64,000 nucleotides of DNA, taken from NCBI RefSeq assembly GCF_026157085.1, contig NZ_JANPVN010000001.1:1612001-1676000 (forward strand). The letters are read 5' to 3'. The notes below the pieces were generated by a model, which had not been told where the DNA came from, made no database searches, and saw only the letters and a list, made by a program, of their open reading frames with translations. Positions 17,976 through 25,786 of the stretch are shown one piece after another. Position 1 is the first letter of the stretch, and the number at the start of each line of letters is the position of its first letter. The translations under genes were made by a program, and so were the position numbers. This DNA is from Sphingomicrobium arenosum (GTDB lineage Bacteria; Pseudomonadota; Alphaproteobacteria; Sphingomonadales; Sphingomonadaceae).

Positions 17976-19775
17976 TCAGAGGTCAGGGAGAGCCTGTGTG
18001 GCCGCGCCCCAATCGTCGAGCCCCTCTGCATGGCGCAGCAGTCTCGCGAGATCGCCGACATGCCAGTCGTGGCCGCTCGTCGCTGACGCCAGTTCGTCCC
18101 ACGTCACCGGCACCGCCACCGGCGCGCCTTCGCGGGCACGCGCCGAATAGGGCATCACCGCCGTCGCGCCGCGCTGGTTGCGCAGCCAGTCGAGAAAGAT
18201 TTTTCCGCCGCGCTTGTTCTTGCGGATATTGGCGGTGAACTGCTCGGGCTTGTCCTGCGCCAGCGCCCGCGCGAAGCGTTCGGCGAAGCTTTTGACGGCG
18301 GGCCACTGCGCGCTGCCATCGAGCGGCGCGACGACGTGCACGCCCTTGCCCCCTGTCAGCATCGTCCAACTTTCCAGCCCCATGTCCTTCAGGATATCGC
18401 GCACGGTCACTGCCGCCGCCTTGACCGCCGCGAAATCGAGCCCCTCGTCGGGATCCAGGTCGAACACCAGCCGATCGGGCGCTTCCAGCGCATCGTTCCG
18501 ACTTCCCCAGCCATGGAATTCGATCGTCCCCATCTGCGCGCATTGGACCAGCCCCTTGGCCTCCTCGACCCACAGATAGTCCTCGGTGCCGCCGTCCTTC
18601 TCCTCGATCGGCACGCCATGCACCGCATCGCCCAGCGCCTCATGCCCGTGCTTCTGGAAGAAACAGGCTTTCGCCCGCCCCTGCGGACAGCGCACCAGCG
18701 TCAGCGGGCGCCTGCCTGCATGGTCGAGCAGCAGCGAGCCGATGGCGGCATAATAGTCCGCGAGCTGTCCCTTGGTGACGCGGGCCTGCGGGAAGACCAT
18801 CCGATCCGCGCTCGTCACCTTCACCCCCATGCTGGCCGCGGTGGGGAGCGCCAGTTCGCGCTTCACTTGGCCAGCGGGCTTGTCACCGCGCAGCCCGAGG
18901 AAGCTCGGATGGCGCAGCGTGCCCGCGCTCGTGAATTCGGCAAAGGCGATCTCGGCGACCAGATTGGGTGTCACCCAATGCGCCGCCTTCGCCTCGCCCT
19001 TCGGCACCTCGAGCGGCGGCGTCTTGCGCGCCAATCGTTCGAGCTTCTTCTTCAGCGCGACCATCGTCTCATGGTCGAACCCGGTGCCGACCTTGCCCGC
19101 ATAGCGCAGCCCGTCCGCCTCGTTCACCGCCAGCAGCAGCGAGCGGAAAGGCCGCGCCCTCTTGTCGCTCTCTGCCCAACCGACGATCACGAATTCCTGC
19201 CGGTTGACGCATTTGACCTTGAGCCAGTCGCGCGTGCGGCGGTGGCGATAGGGCGCCTCGGCACGCTTGGCGATGATCCCCTCGCCGCCCTCTCGGCACA
19301 CCGCCTCGAGCATTGCCTCGCCCCCGCCCGCGACATGCTCGGCATAGAAGAGCGGGCTTTCCGCCCCCTCCAGCAGCGCCTCCAGCCGCGCCTTGCGCTC
19401 GAGGTTGGTGAGGCCCGTGAGGTCCTCGCCCCTTTCCTCGACGAGGTCGAAGGCGAAGAAGATGATATCCTTGCCGCCATCCTTCTTCAGCGCGCGCTGG
19501 AGCGCCCCGAAGTCGGGCTGGCCGTTACTGCCCAGCACCACCGCCTCGCCATCGACGAGACAGCCCTTGGGAAACTGCTTGCGCGCCGCCGCGACCAATC
19601 CCGCAAACTTGTCCGACCAATCCTTGCCATTTTTGGTCCACGCCCGGACGGCTTTCGGGCCCGCGCCCGTATCGAGCAGCAGCCGATAGCCGTCATATTT
19701 ATATTCGAAGATCCATTCCCCGCGCGTGGGAACATGGTCGCTCAACGTCGCCTTCTGCGGCGCGCGGTAGCTCAA
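17976..19775 (-). CDS. ligD: DNA ligase D, ligase plus polymerase domains (NHEJ)
   Basis: LigD is the ATP-dependent ligase of bacterial non-homologous end joining, recruited to double-strand breaks by Ku. It has 599 residues. The ligase domain comes first: adenylation motif KYDGYR with Lys26, then LVDGEAVVLG, then the OB part up to about 300. The primase-polymerase domain follows, with FDLDPDEGLDF carrying metal-binding Asp residues and TGGKGVHVVAPL. The N-terminal 3'-phosphoesterase domain seen in many LigD proteins is absent. The only sensible start is TTG at 19775, which overlaps the ku stop as TTGA and implies coupled translation. Confidence 0.93.
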   Translation of the reverse strand: MSYRAPQKATLSDHVPTRGEWIFEYKYDGYRLLLDTGAGPKAVRAWTKNGKDWSDKFAGLVAAARKQFPKGCLVDGEAVVLGSNGQPDFGALQRALKKDGGKDIIFFAFDLVEERGEDLTGLTNLERKARLEALLEGAESPLFYAEHVAGGGEAMLEAVCREGGEGIIAKRAEAPYRHRRTRDWLKVKCVNRQEFVIVGWAESDKRARPFRSLLLAVNEADGLRYAGKVGTGFDHETMVALKKKLERLARKTPPLEVPKGEAKAAHWVTPNLVAEIAFAEFTSAGTLRHPSFLGLRGDKPAGQVKRELALPTAASMGVKVTSADRMVFPQARVTKGQLADYYAAIGSLLLDHAGRRPLTLVRCPQGRAKACFFQKHGHEALGDAVHGVPIEEKDGGTEDYLWVEEAKGLVQCAQMGTIEFHGWGSRNDALEAPDRLVFDLDPDEGLDFAAVKAAAVTVRDILKDMGLESWTMLTGGKGVHVVAPLDGSAQWPAVKSFAERFARALAQDKPEQFTANIRKNKRGGKIFLDWLRNQRGATAVMPYSARAREGAPVAVPVTWDELASATSGHDWHVGDLARLLRHAEGLDDWGAATQALPDL

Positions 19776-20623
19776 GAGGCCTTCTTCTTCGCCGCCGCCT
19801 TCTTCTTCGGGGCCGCCTTCTTCTTCGCCTTGCCCTCATCGAGGCTCGCTTTCAGCGCCGCCATCAGGTCGACGACGTTGCTGCCCTGCGGACGCTCCTC
19901 GCCCAGCGTCGCATCCCCGATCACACGCTTGCCCTTGGCCTTGACCTTCTTGTCGATGAGGTCGCGCAGCGCCTCGACATAGCGATCCTCGAACTTGCCC
20001 GCATCGAAGGGCGCACTCTTCTTGTCGATCAGGCTGGTGGCGAGTTCGAGCAGCTCCTTGTCGGGCTTGTCGTCGCAAATCTCGCGAAAATAGCTCTCGG
20101 CTTTCCGAAGCTCTTCCTCGTAGCGCAACGTCTCGAGGATGAGCCCGCGCCCGCACGGCTTCACGCTCACCACATATTCGCGCCCGCGCATGGCGAGCTG
20201 GCCGATGCCGACCTTCTTCGCCTGCTTCAAGGCATCGCGCAACACGATGAAGGCGTCCTCTGCCAGCTCGTCCTGCGGCACCACGAAATAGGGCTTCTCG
20301 AAATAGATGGCGTCGATCTCGCCCTGTTCGACGAACTGGATCAACTCCAATGTCCGCTTGCTCTCCAGCTTGACCGCTTCCACTTCCTCGGGCTCCAAGA
20401 GCACATATTCGCCCTTATCGACCTCATAGCCCTTGACGATCTCGTCGCGGTCGACCGGGCCGATGCCCGGCACCACCTTCTCGTAGCGCACGCGCTGGCC
20501 CGAGGGTTCGTGGACCTGGTGAAAGCTCACCGTGCTGCCCGACTTGGTGGCGGGATAGATTTCGACGGGGATGGCGACGAGCGCGAGGCGGATCTGGCCT
20601 TTCCAACTGGCACGGGCGGGCAT
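19772..20623 (-). CDS. ku: Ku protein (NHEJ end-binding)
   Basis: Ku is a homodimeric ring that binds DNA double-strand ends and recruits LigD. It has 283 residues, standard for bacterial Ku. WKGQIRLALVAIPVEIYPAT at the N terminus and the central VPQDELAEDAFIVLRDAL region are typical. A lysine/alanine-rich tail (KAKKKAAPKKKAAAKKK) extends past the core; such tails bind DNA in other species. It is directly upstream of ligD with a 4-bp overlap, forming a two-gene NHEJ operon. Confidence 0.95.
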   Translation of the reverse strand: MPARASWKGQIRLALVAIPVEIYPATKSGSTVSFHQVHEPSGQRVRYEKVVPGIGPVDRDEIVKGYEVDKGEYVLLEPEEVEAVKLESKRTLELIQFVEQGEIDAIYFEKPYFVVPQDELAEDAFIVLRDALKQAKKVGIGQLAMRGREYVVSVKPCGRGLILETLRYEEELRKAESYFREICDDKPDKELLELATSLIDKKSAPFDAGKFEDRYVEALRDLIDKKVKAKGKRVIGDATLGEERPQGSNVVDLMAALKASLDEGKAKKKAAPKKKAAAKKKAS

Positions 20624-20724
20624 GGGACGCTTCCTTTCGAGAAGCTCAAAGCGCCGACGCCCCCCGCCGTTCCCGATTGACCCCGCGCCCCTGCCTTGGC
20701 TAAGAGCCTCGCTCGCGCCGGTTC

Positions 20725-20798
20725 GCGGGTATAGTTCAACGGTAGAACACTAGCCTTCCAAGCTAGATATACGGGTTCGATTCCCGTTACCCGCTCCA
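20725..20798 (+). tRNA. tRNA-Gly (TCC)
   Basis: This is a 74-nt cloverleaf with acceptor stem GCGGGTA/TACCCGC, anticodon stem CTAGC/GCTAG around loop CTTCCAA (anticodon TCC), T-arm GGGTTCGATTCCC and an encoded CCA. It reads GGA and GGG glycine codons. Confidence 0.97.
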
Positions 20799-20867
20799 GC
20801 GCGCCATTGGCGGTTGACAGGCGGCGCGACACGCGCCAAATGCGCCGCCACTGCCTTGCATCTGTGT

Positions 20868-20953
20868 GGACAGGTGGCCGAGTGGTTAAAGGCAGCAGAC
20901 TGTAAATCTGCCCGCGCAAGCGTACGCTGGTTCGAATCCAGCCCTGTCCACCA
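20868..20953 (+). tRNA. tRNA-Tyr (GTA)
   Basis: This is an 86-nt class II tRNA with acceptor GGACAGG/CCTGTCC and anticodon stem GCAGA/TCTGC around CTGTAAA (anticodon GTA). It has a long variable arm (CCGCGCAAGCGTACG), T-arm GGTTCGAATCC and an encoded CCA. It lies 69 bp after tRNA-Gly, so both probably come from one precursor. A run of six T follows a C-tract just downstream. Confidence 0.97.
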
Positions 20954-21034
20954 CCCCCCTTTTTTCCACCGACATCATCGGCTTGTCGCCCGGCTGCGCC
21001 GCGCTATGGTCGGCCCCGCAAGGGGGTCGCGTTC

Positions 21035-21895
21035 ATGGTGCGTGCAACAGTCGTCGGACTCATCCTATATGTCATCGCCCTGTCGGCGTGCGGGCGCGAG
21101 GAACCGCCCATCATCGCGCCCGAGGATCGCGGCGTCATCATCCCCATCGAGGTGGACGGCACCTTGCTCCATGTGCCCAAGATCTGGGCGCAGGGCGACC
21201 GTCGCTCGCCGCGCCCCTGGCCCAATGGCGTGACGCTCGTCAGCGGCGGCTGGGGAGCGAGCGAACCACGGCTCGGCCCGATCGCGATCGCCGACACCCT
21301 GCCGCCCGGCACCGCCTATCGGTTCGACAGCAGCGGCCAGCAAAATCGCCCCGGCAATCCCGATCCCTTCTTCGCGCTGGCCTTCACCTTCGAATTCGCC
21401 CTGCCCCTGCCCGAACGCACCTGGTGGGGTGGCACCCGCGCGGCCGACCCCATTGCCTTCGGCTCGGACATGATGCGCCTTCGCTATCGCGCGCCTGTCG
21501 AGGTCACGGTCCCGCCCTATGTCGCCATGCTCGAGGGGCTGACCCCCGAACACGGCGCCATCGTCGGCTAGGGCTGGCGCGAGGTCGAGCGCGACATGGA
21601 AGGGCGGACGGTGCGGCTACGCTTCGACGCGGCCGATTGGATGGCCAGGGGAGGCCCCCTCCCGCGCCGCCTCGCCGCGAGCGTCTCCTCCAACCTCTGG
21701 TCGCATTATGTGGCGCATGCGGTGCCGGGTTGGGAGGCGCATTTCGATAGCCAGAACCTGCCCATCACCGCCTGGCGCGCCCAATATGATACGGCTGACG
21801 ACCTCTTCGTCTGGCTGCGCACCGCGCCCGAAGCGCGCGATGGCGAGCGGCGGTTCGGCTGGTTCGTGGACCCCAGCCATCGACCGAACCGATAA
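21035..21895 (+). pseudogene. Lipoprotein gene interrupted by an in-frame amber codon
   Basis: One reading frame runs from the ATG at 21035 to the stop at 21895 and contains a single TAG at 21569-21571. The first part (178 codons) has a lipoprotein signal with lipobox LSAC and AGGGGG eight bases before the start. After the TAG the frame continues for 108 codons, beginning GWREVERDMEGRTVRLRF, with the same composition and protein-like character. There is no frameshift. The whole reads as one ~285-residue lipoprotein of unknown function cut by a point mutation or a sequencing error. A separate restart at the ATG at 21596 is possible, but its ribosome-binding site is poor. Confidence 0.7.
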
Positions 21896-22073
21896 AGGCG
21901 ATGAGAGCGGGAGCGGGAACGCGAAGGTCGTTACGCAGTAGGAAGGATCCATCGAAGCAGCCCTTTTCCCGCAGGATGGTTAATTCCGATAAGTAGCAAT
22001 TTTCTCGACTTTCCATTAGTCCGATCGGGTAAAACAACTTTTAGAGATACCGTCTTAGGTCCATGCCTCAGAG

Positions 22074-22646
22074 ATGATACACGCCTCCGCGACCCCGGAT
22101 CATGATCGGCTCGATCGACTGTCCCGTCTTTCCGATGGGCAGCGCGAGTGCCTGCGTTTGGTCGCGGCGCATCACAACTCCAAGGAAATCGCGGCCAAGC
22201 TCGACATCTCGCCCCATACCGTGGACCAGCGCATCCGCATCGCGCTCCAGACATTGGGCGTGTCGCGCCGCCAGGAAGCCGCGCGCCTGCTCGCCGAACA
22301 TGAAGCGCGCCCCGGCGAGGACCCCTATCAACGCTTGATACGTCAATCCCCGCACATTCCCGAACCGCCCGCCACGCCGCAATCAGAAGCGGCGATCGGC
22401 AATCAGATTCGGCACGTCGATCGTGCAGGGAGTTCCGGGGAGGTGTCCCGGTCCAATACCGAGCAGGACCGCTCGCCAAGCCGGTTCTCCCTGCCATTGC
22501 CGTTTGCCACGCGGCAGCAGCCCCGCAACGAAATGGGGATCGGCATGCGCCTGCTGTGGATCGTGCTCATCGCCATGGGCGCGACCTTTGCGGCAGGCAT
22601 GTACATGGCCGGGCTGGAAAGTCTCGCCCGGTTCCTGTCGAGCTGA
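22074..22646 (+). CDS. Membrane-anchored LuxR-type HTH regulator
   Basis: The protein has 190 residues. A LuxR/GerE helix-turn-helix fills residues about 18-75, with LSDGQRECLRLVAAHHNSKE, then IAAKLDISPHTVDQRIRIAL. A polar, probably disordered linker follows, and a single C-terminal transmembrane helix (about 160-182, LLWIVLIAMGATFAAGMYMA) ends the protein. There is no receiver or autoinducer domain. Anchored HTH proteins of this layout are common in sphingomonads, but their targets are unknown. The HTH would face the cytoplasm at the membrane. No strong ribosome-binding site precedes the ATG. The 178 bp upstream show nothing I can name. Confidence 0.8.
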   Translation: MIHASATPDHDRLDRLSRLSDGQRECLRLVAAHHNSKEIAAKLDISPHTVDQRIRIALQTLGVSRRQEAARLLAEHEARPGEDPYQRLIRQSPHIPEPPATPQSEAAIGNQIRHVDRAGSSGEVSRSNTEQDRSPSRFSLPLPFATRQQPRNEMGIGMRLLWIVLIAMGATFAAGMYMAGLESLARFLSS

Positions 22647-22700
22647 TCGCTCCTTCGTTCGCATCGGGCCACGCTGGCCGCGACCAAGGAGTTTTTCACC

Positions 22701-23042
22701 ATGCGCAAGCACGCCATTGAAACCGCCGCCTTCGACGTCGCCACCCAGGTCCGCGAGGTCGAGGACCAGATCGAGGCCGCGCTCGCCGCCATCGCCGAGC
22801 TGCAAGGCCGAATGATCCACGCCCGCGCCGTGGCGCGCATCGCCACCGCGACCGGCCACGAAGCCTTCGAGGAAGTCGCGTCCAGCATTTCGGCGCTGGT
22901 CACCGCGCGGGGCGGCATGGCCAAGGCGCACATGATCCTCAAGGACACGCAGGGCCTGGTGCCGGGGCTTCGCGCCACCGGTTTCGGCGAAATGGCCGAA
23001 TGCCCCGAGAGCGGGTCGGCCGACCTTCGCGTCGTGGCCTGA
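22701..23042 (+). CDS. Small helical protein, unknown
   Basis: I do not recognise this 113-residue protein. It is soluble, rich in Ala and Glu, and mostly helical. Residues 10-60 could form a coiled coil (VREVEDQIEAALAAIAELQG), and the short C-terminal tail contains one Cys. AAGGAG lies nine bases before the ATG. It follows the LuxR-HTH gene by 54 nt in the same direction, so the two may be co-expressed. No enzyme or DNA-binding motif is visible. Confidence 0.6.
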   Translation: MRKHAIETAAFDVATQVREVEDQIEAALAAIAELQGRMIHARAVARIATATGHEAFEEVASSISALVTARGGMAKAHMILKDTQGLVPGLRATGFGEMAECPESGSADLRVVA

Positions 23043-23096
23043 CCCTAGCGAAAGGATTGACCGGGTCGCGCCACGGTGCGACCCGGCATTGCCAAG

Positions 23097-23546
23097 ATGC
23101 TATCACCACTCGCCTACACCCTGATCCTGCTCGCGATTTGCGGCTATGCCTTTGTCGCAGGCGGGCGTGACGAAAAAGTCGTGGCCGCCGTCTCGGTCAT
23201 CGCCTCGGTCGCCAGCTTGCTCGTCATCCAGCCGCTCGACCAGCGTTACGACGGCATCGAAGTCGGCGTGATGGCGGTCGATCTCTTCGTACTGGTCGCC
23301 TTCACCGCCATCGCGCTCCGGTCCGAGCGCTTCTGGCCGCTGTGGGTTGCCGGGCTCCAGCTTACCACCAGCTTCTCGCACGCCGCCAAGGCCGCCAATA
23401 TCACCCTCCTCCCGCAGGCCTATGCTGCCGCCGCGCGCTTCTGGGTCTATCCGATCCTGCTCATCCTGCTCGTCGCGACGATCCGGCACACCTTGCGTAT
23501 GCGGCACGCTGCCGAGGGCTGGCAGGCGCCGCAGCCAAGTCGCTAG
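23097..23546 (+). CDS. Small integral membrane protein, unknown
   Basis: This is a membrane protein of about 149 residues with four likely transmembrane helices (about 5-22, 28-45, 55-73 and 105-125) and a charged C-terminal tail. I start at the ATG at 23097; a GTG at 23076 would add seven residues. Neither has a clear Shine-Dalgarno. It lies 54 nt after the small helical protein gene and 21 nt before phoR. No known transporter motif is visible. Confidence 0.6.
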   Translation: MLSPLAYTLILLAICGYAFVAGGRDEKVVAAVSVIASVASLLVIQPLDQRYDGIEVGVMAVDLFVLVAFTAIALRSERFWPLWVAGLQLTTSFSHAAKAANITLLPQAYAAAARFWVYPILLILLVATIRHTLRMRHAAEGWQAPQPSR

Positions 23547-23567
23547 CCGGGCCGGGACGGGGGCGTT

Positions 23568-24584
23568 ATGACCACCCCCATGTTCAATCCGCTCGTCGCC
23601 GCGCTCATCGATGCGCTTGCCGATCCCGTGATCCTCGTCGAGGGACAACGGCTGATGGCGATCAACCGCGCCGCGCGCGACCAGTTCGGCTTTCGCCTCG
23701 CCAATTCGGATATTCGCCTCGCCATCCGCCACCCGCGCGTGCTCGCCGCCATCACGGCCGCCGAGCGCGCCAGCCTCGAGGTCGAAGGCCTCGGCCGCGC
23801 CGACCAGCCGTGGTTGGTCGAGGTGACACCGATCGACGATGATGTGGTCATGGTCCGCATGATCGACCGCGCCGCCCAGCGCGCCGCCGAGAAGATGCGG
23901 GTAGATTTCGTCGCCAATGCGAGCCACGAATTGCGCACGCCTTTGGCGGGCATTCTCGGCTATGCCGAGACGCTCGCCGAAGACGGCGCGATGGACGAGC
24001 CGACGCGCCGCAACTTCGCGCGCACGATCGAATCCGAGGCCAAGCGCATGCTTCGCATCGTCACCGACCTCATGGCGCTTTCGCGGATCGAGGCCGACCG
24101 CTTCGTCCTGCCGCGCACGCAGATCGACTTCGCCGCGCTCATCAGGAAGGCGGTCGAGGACAATGAAGCGCTCGCCGAGCGCCGCGCCTGCGTCATCGCC
24201 ACCGACATCGAACCCGACATCCCCGCCGTGCGCGGCGACGAAGCACAGCTCCTCCAGCTCGCCGACAATCTCATCGGCAATGCGATCCGCTATGGCTGCG
24301 GCGAGGATTGCGAGAAGATCACCGTGACGGTGCGCCGTTCGGGCCGCGATCGCCTCCGCCTCGCGGTGGCCGACAAGGGCCCCGGCATCGCGCCCGAGCA
24401 TTTGCCCCGCCTGACCGAGCGCTTCTACCGCGTCGATGCCGCGCGCAGCCGCAATTCGGGCGGCACGGGCCTCGGGCTCGCGATCGTCAAGCATATCGCT
24501 GAGCGGCATCGCGGCACGCTCAACATCGCCTCGGCGCTCGGCACCGGCACGACCATCACCGTCGACCTGCCGATCGCGCGCTGA
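23568..24584 (+). CDS. phoR: Phosphate regulon sensor histidine kinase PhoR, soluble form
   Basis: PhoR phosphorylates PhoB when phosphate is scarce. It has 338 residues. A PAS-like N-terminal domain (about 15-95) is followed by the dimerisation domain with the phospho-acceptor His120 (FVANASHELRTPLAGILGYA) and then the ATPase domain with DNLIGNAIRYG, ADKGPGIAPEHL and GGTGLGLAIVKHI. No transmembrane helix is present, unlike the enterobacterial PhoR, so sensing must go through PstSCAB and PhoU. The gene precedes the pst operon, and phoB lies at the far end of it. Confidence 0.9.
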   Translation: MTTPMFNPLVAALIDALADPVILVEGQRLMAINRAARDQFGFRLANSDIRLAIRHPRVLAAITAAERASLEVEGLGRADQPWLVEVTPIDDDVVMVRMIDRAAQRAAEKMRVDFVANASHELRTPLAGILGYAETLAEDGAMDEPTRRNFARTIESEAKRMLRIVTDLMALSRIEADRFVLPRTQIDFAALIRKAVEDNEALAERRACVIATDIEPDIPAVRGDEAQLLQLADNLIGNAIRYGCGEDCEKITVTVRRSGRDRLRLAVADKGPGIAPEHLPRLTERFYRVDAARSRNSGGTGLGLAIVKHIAERHRGTLNIASALGTGTTITVDLPIAR

Positions 24585-24624
24585 CGCCCCACTCCTGCGG
24601 CATTGTCTTCAAACGACCCGACCC

Positions 24625-24664
24625 GAGTCATCATATTGTCATGCCGCGGTCACACAGGCTGCCA
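24625..24664 (+). promoter_or_regulatory. Pho box: tandem PhoB-binding units ahead of pstS
   Basis: Successive 7-bp units GAGTCAT, TTGTCAT, CGGTCAC and a weaker GCTGCCA recur every 11 bp (from 24625, 24636, 24647 and 24658), separated by 4-bp spacers. The two central units match the PhoB consensus CTGTCAT-N4-CTGTCAC well. The array starts 41 bp after the phoR stop and ends 65 bp before pstS. Confidence 0.8.
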
Positions 24665-24728
24665 CACAACACCCTATTCGCCCGATCAGCATGATGGGCC
24701 ACGGGGGCCCGAAATGGGGAGATACACC

Positions 24729-25754
24729 ATGAAGAAAATGCTTTTGGGCGCCTCGCTTGCCGCCCTTCTCACCGCTTGTGGCTCGAACGGCGATTCGGGC
24801 GCCAGCAGCGAAATCCAGATTGTCGGTTCCTCGACCGTCTATCCGTTCACGACCGCGGTCGCCGAAAGCTTCCAGCGCGCCAATCCGGGCGTCAGCGTCC
24901 TCGTCGAATCGACCGGCACCGGCGGCGGCATGAAGCTGTTCTGCGAAGGCCTCGGGCAGGACTTCCCCGACATGGTCAACGCCTCGCGCCGCATGAAAAC
25001 GAGCGAATTCGAAAGCTGTCAGGCTGCGGGCGTCACCGAGATCGTCGAATTGGCGATCGGTATCGACGGCCTTACCCTCATCCATGCCGCGGGCGATGAA
25101 GAACTCTCGCTGACCAGCGAGCAGGTTTATCGCGCGCTTGCCGCCAACCCCTATGGCAAGGAACAGACGGCGACCAAATGGTCGGACATCGACCCCTCGC
25201 TTCCCGACGCGCAGATCCTCGTCTACGGCCCGCCGCCCACCTCGGGCACGCGCGACAGCTTCGTCGAGCTCGTCATGGAAGTCGGGTGCGACAACGACGC
25301 CGCCTGGGAAGGCTCGGACATGGACGACGACGCCAAGGATGTCGCCTGCACCAAGATGCGCGAAGACGGCGCCTTCGTCGAAGCCGGCGAGAACGACAAC
25401 CTGCTCGTCCAGAAGGTCTCGGGCGAACCGGGTGCGCTCGGCATCCTCGGCTACAGCTTCCTCGATGCCAATGCCGACAAGGTGAAGGCCGTTGCGCTCG
25501 ATGGCGTGACCCCCAATCCCGAGAGCATCTCGAGCCTCGAATATCCGGCCGCTCGCCTGCTCTATGTCTACGCCAAGAAGCAGCACGTCGCCGCCAAGCC
25601 CGCGCTCGGCGACTTCATCGCCGCTTACAAGGATGCGTGGCAGCCCGGCGGCCTGCTGTCGAACCGCGGCCTCGTCGCCCTCGGCGATGAACAGCGTGCC
25701 GGTTCGGATGCGACGGTCGACAACATGACCGTCCTCGACGGCAGCTCGCTTTAA
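24729..25754 (+). CDS. pstS: Phosphate ABC transporter substrate-binding lipoprotein
   Basis: PstS binds inorganic phosphate in the periplasm and delivers it to PstCA. The ORF extends upstream, but the true start is the ATG at 24729 with GGGGAG eight bases before it. The product (341 residues) has a lipoprotein signal (LLTAC, about residue 17). Phosphate-binding segments include QIVGSSTVYPFTTAVAE, FVESTGTGGG-like VESTGTGGGMKLFC, and PPPTSGTRDSFVELV. It heads pstSCAB-phoU-phoB behind the Pho box. Confidence 0.95.
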   Translation: MKKMLLGASLAALLTACGSNGDSGASSEIQIVGSSTVYPFTTAVAESFQRANPGVSVLVESTGTGGGMKLFCEGLGQDFPDMVNASRRMKTSEFESCQAAGVTEIVELAIGIDGLTLIHAAGDEELSLTSEQVYRALAANPYGKEQTATKWSDIDPSLPDAQILVYGPPPTSGTRDSFVELVMEVGCDNDAAWEGSDMDDDAKDVACTKMREDGAFVEAGENDNLLVQKVSGEPGALGILGYSFLDANADKVKAVALDGVTPNPESISSLEYPAARLLYVYAKKQHVAAKPALGDFIAAYKDAWQPGGLLSNRGLVALGDEQRAGSDATVDNMTVLDGSSL

Positions 25755-25786
25755 GCGAGCCAGACAAGGACAGACGGTAGCATTCG

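Noticed and set aside
21569..21571. Programmed amber readthrough or recoding
   Set aside because: Many nearby genes end in TAG normally, so amber is a standard stop here. No recoding tRNA or structure is visible. A point mutation is simpler.
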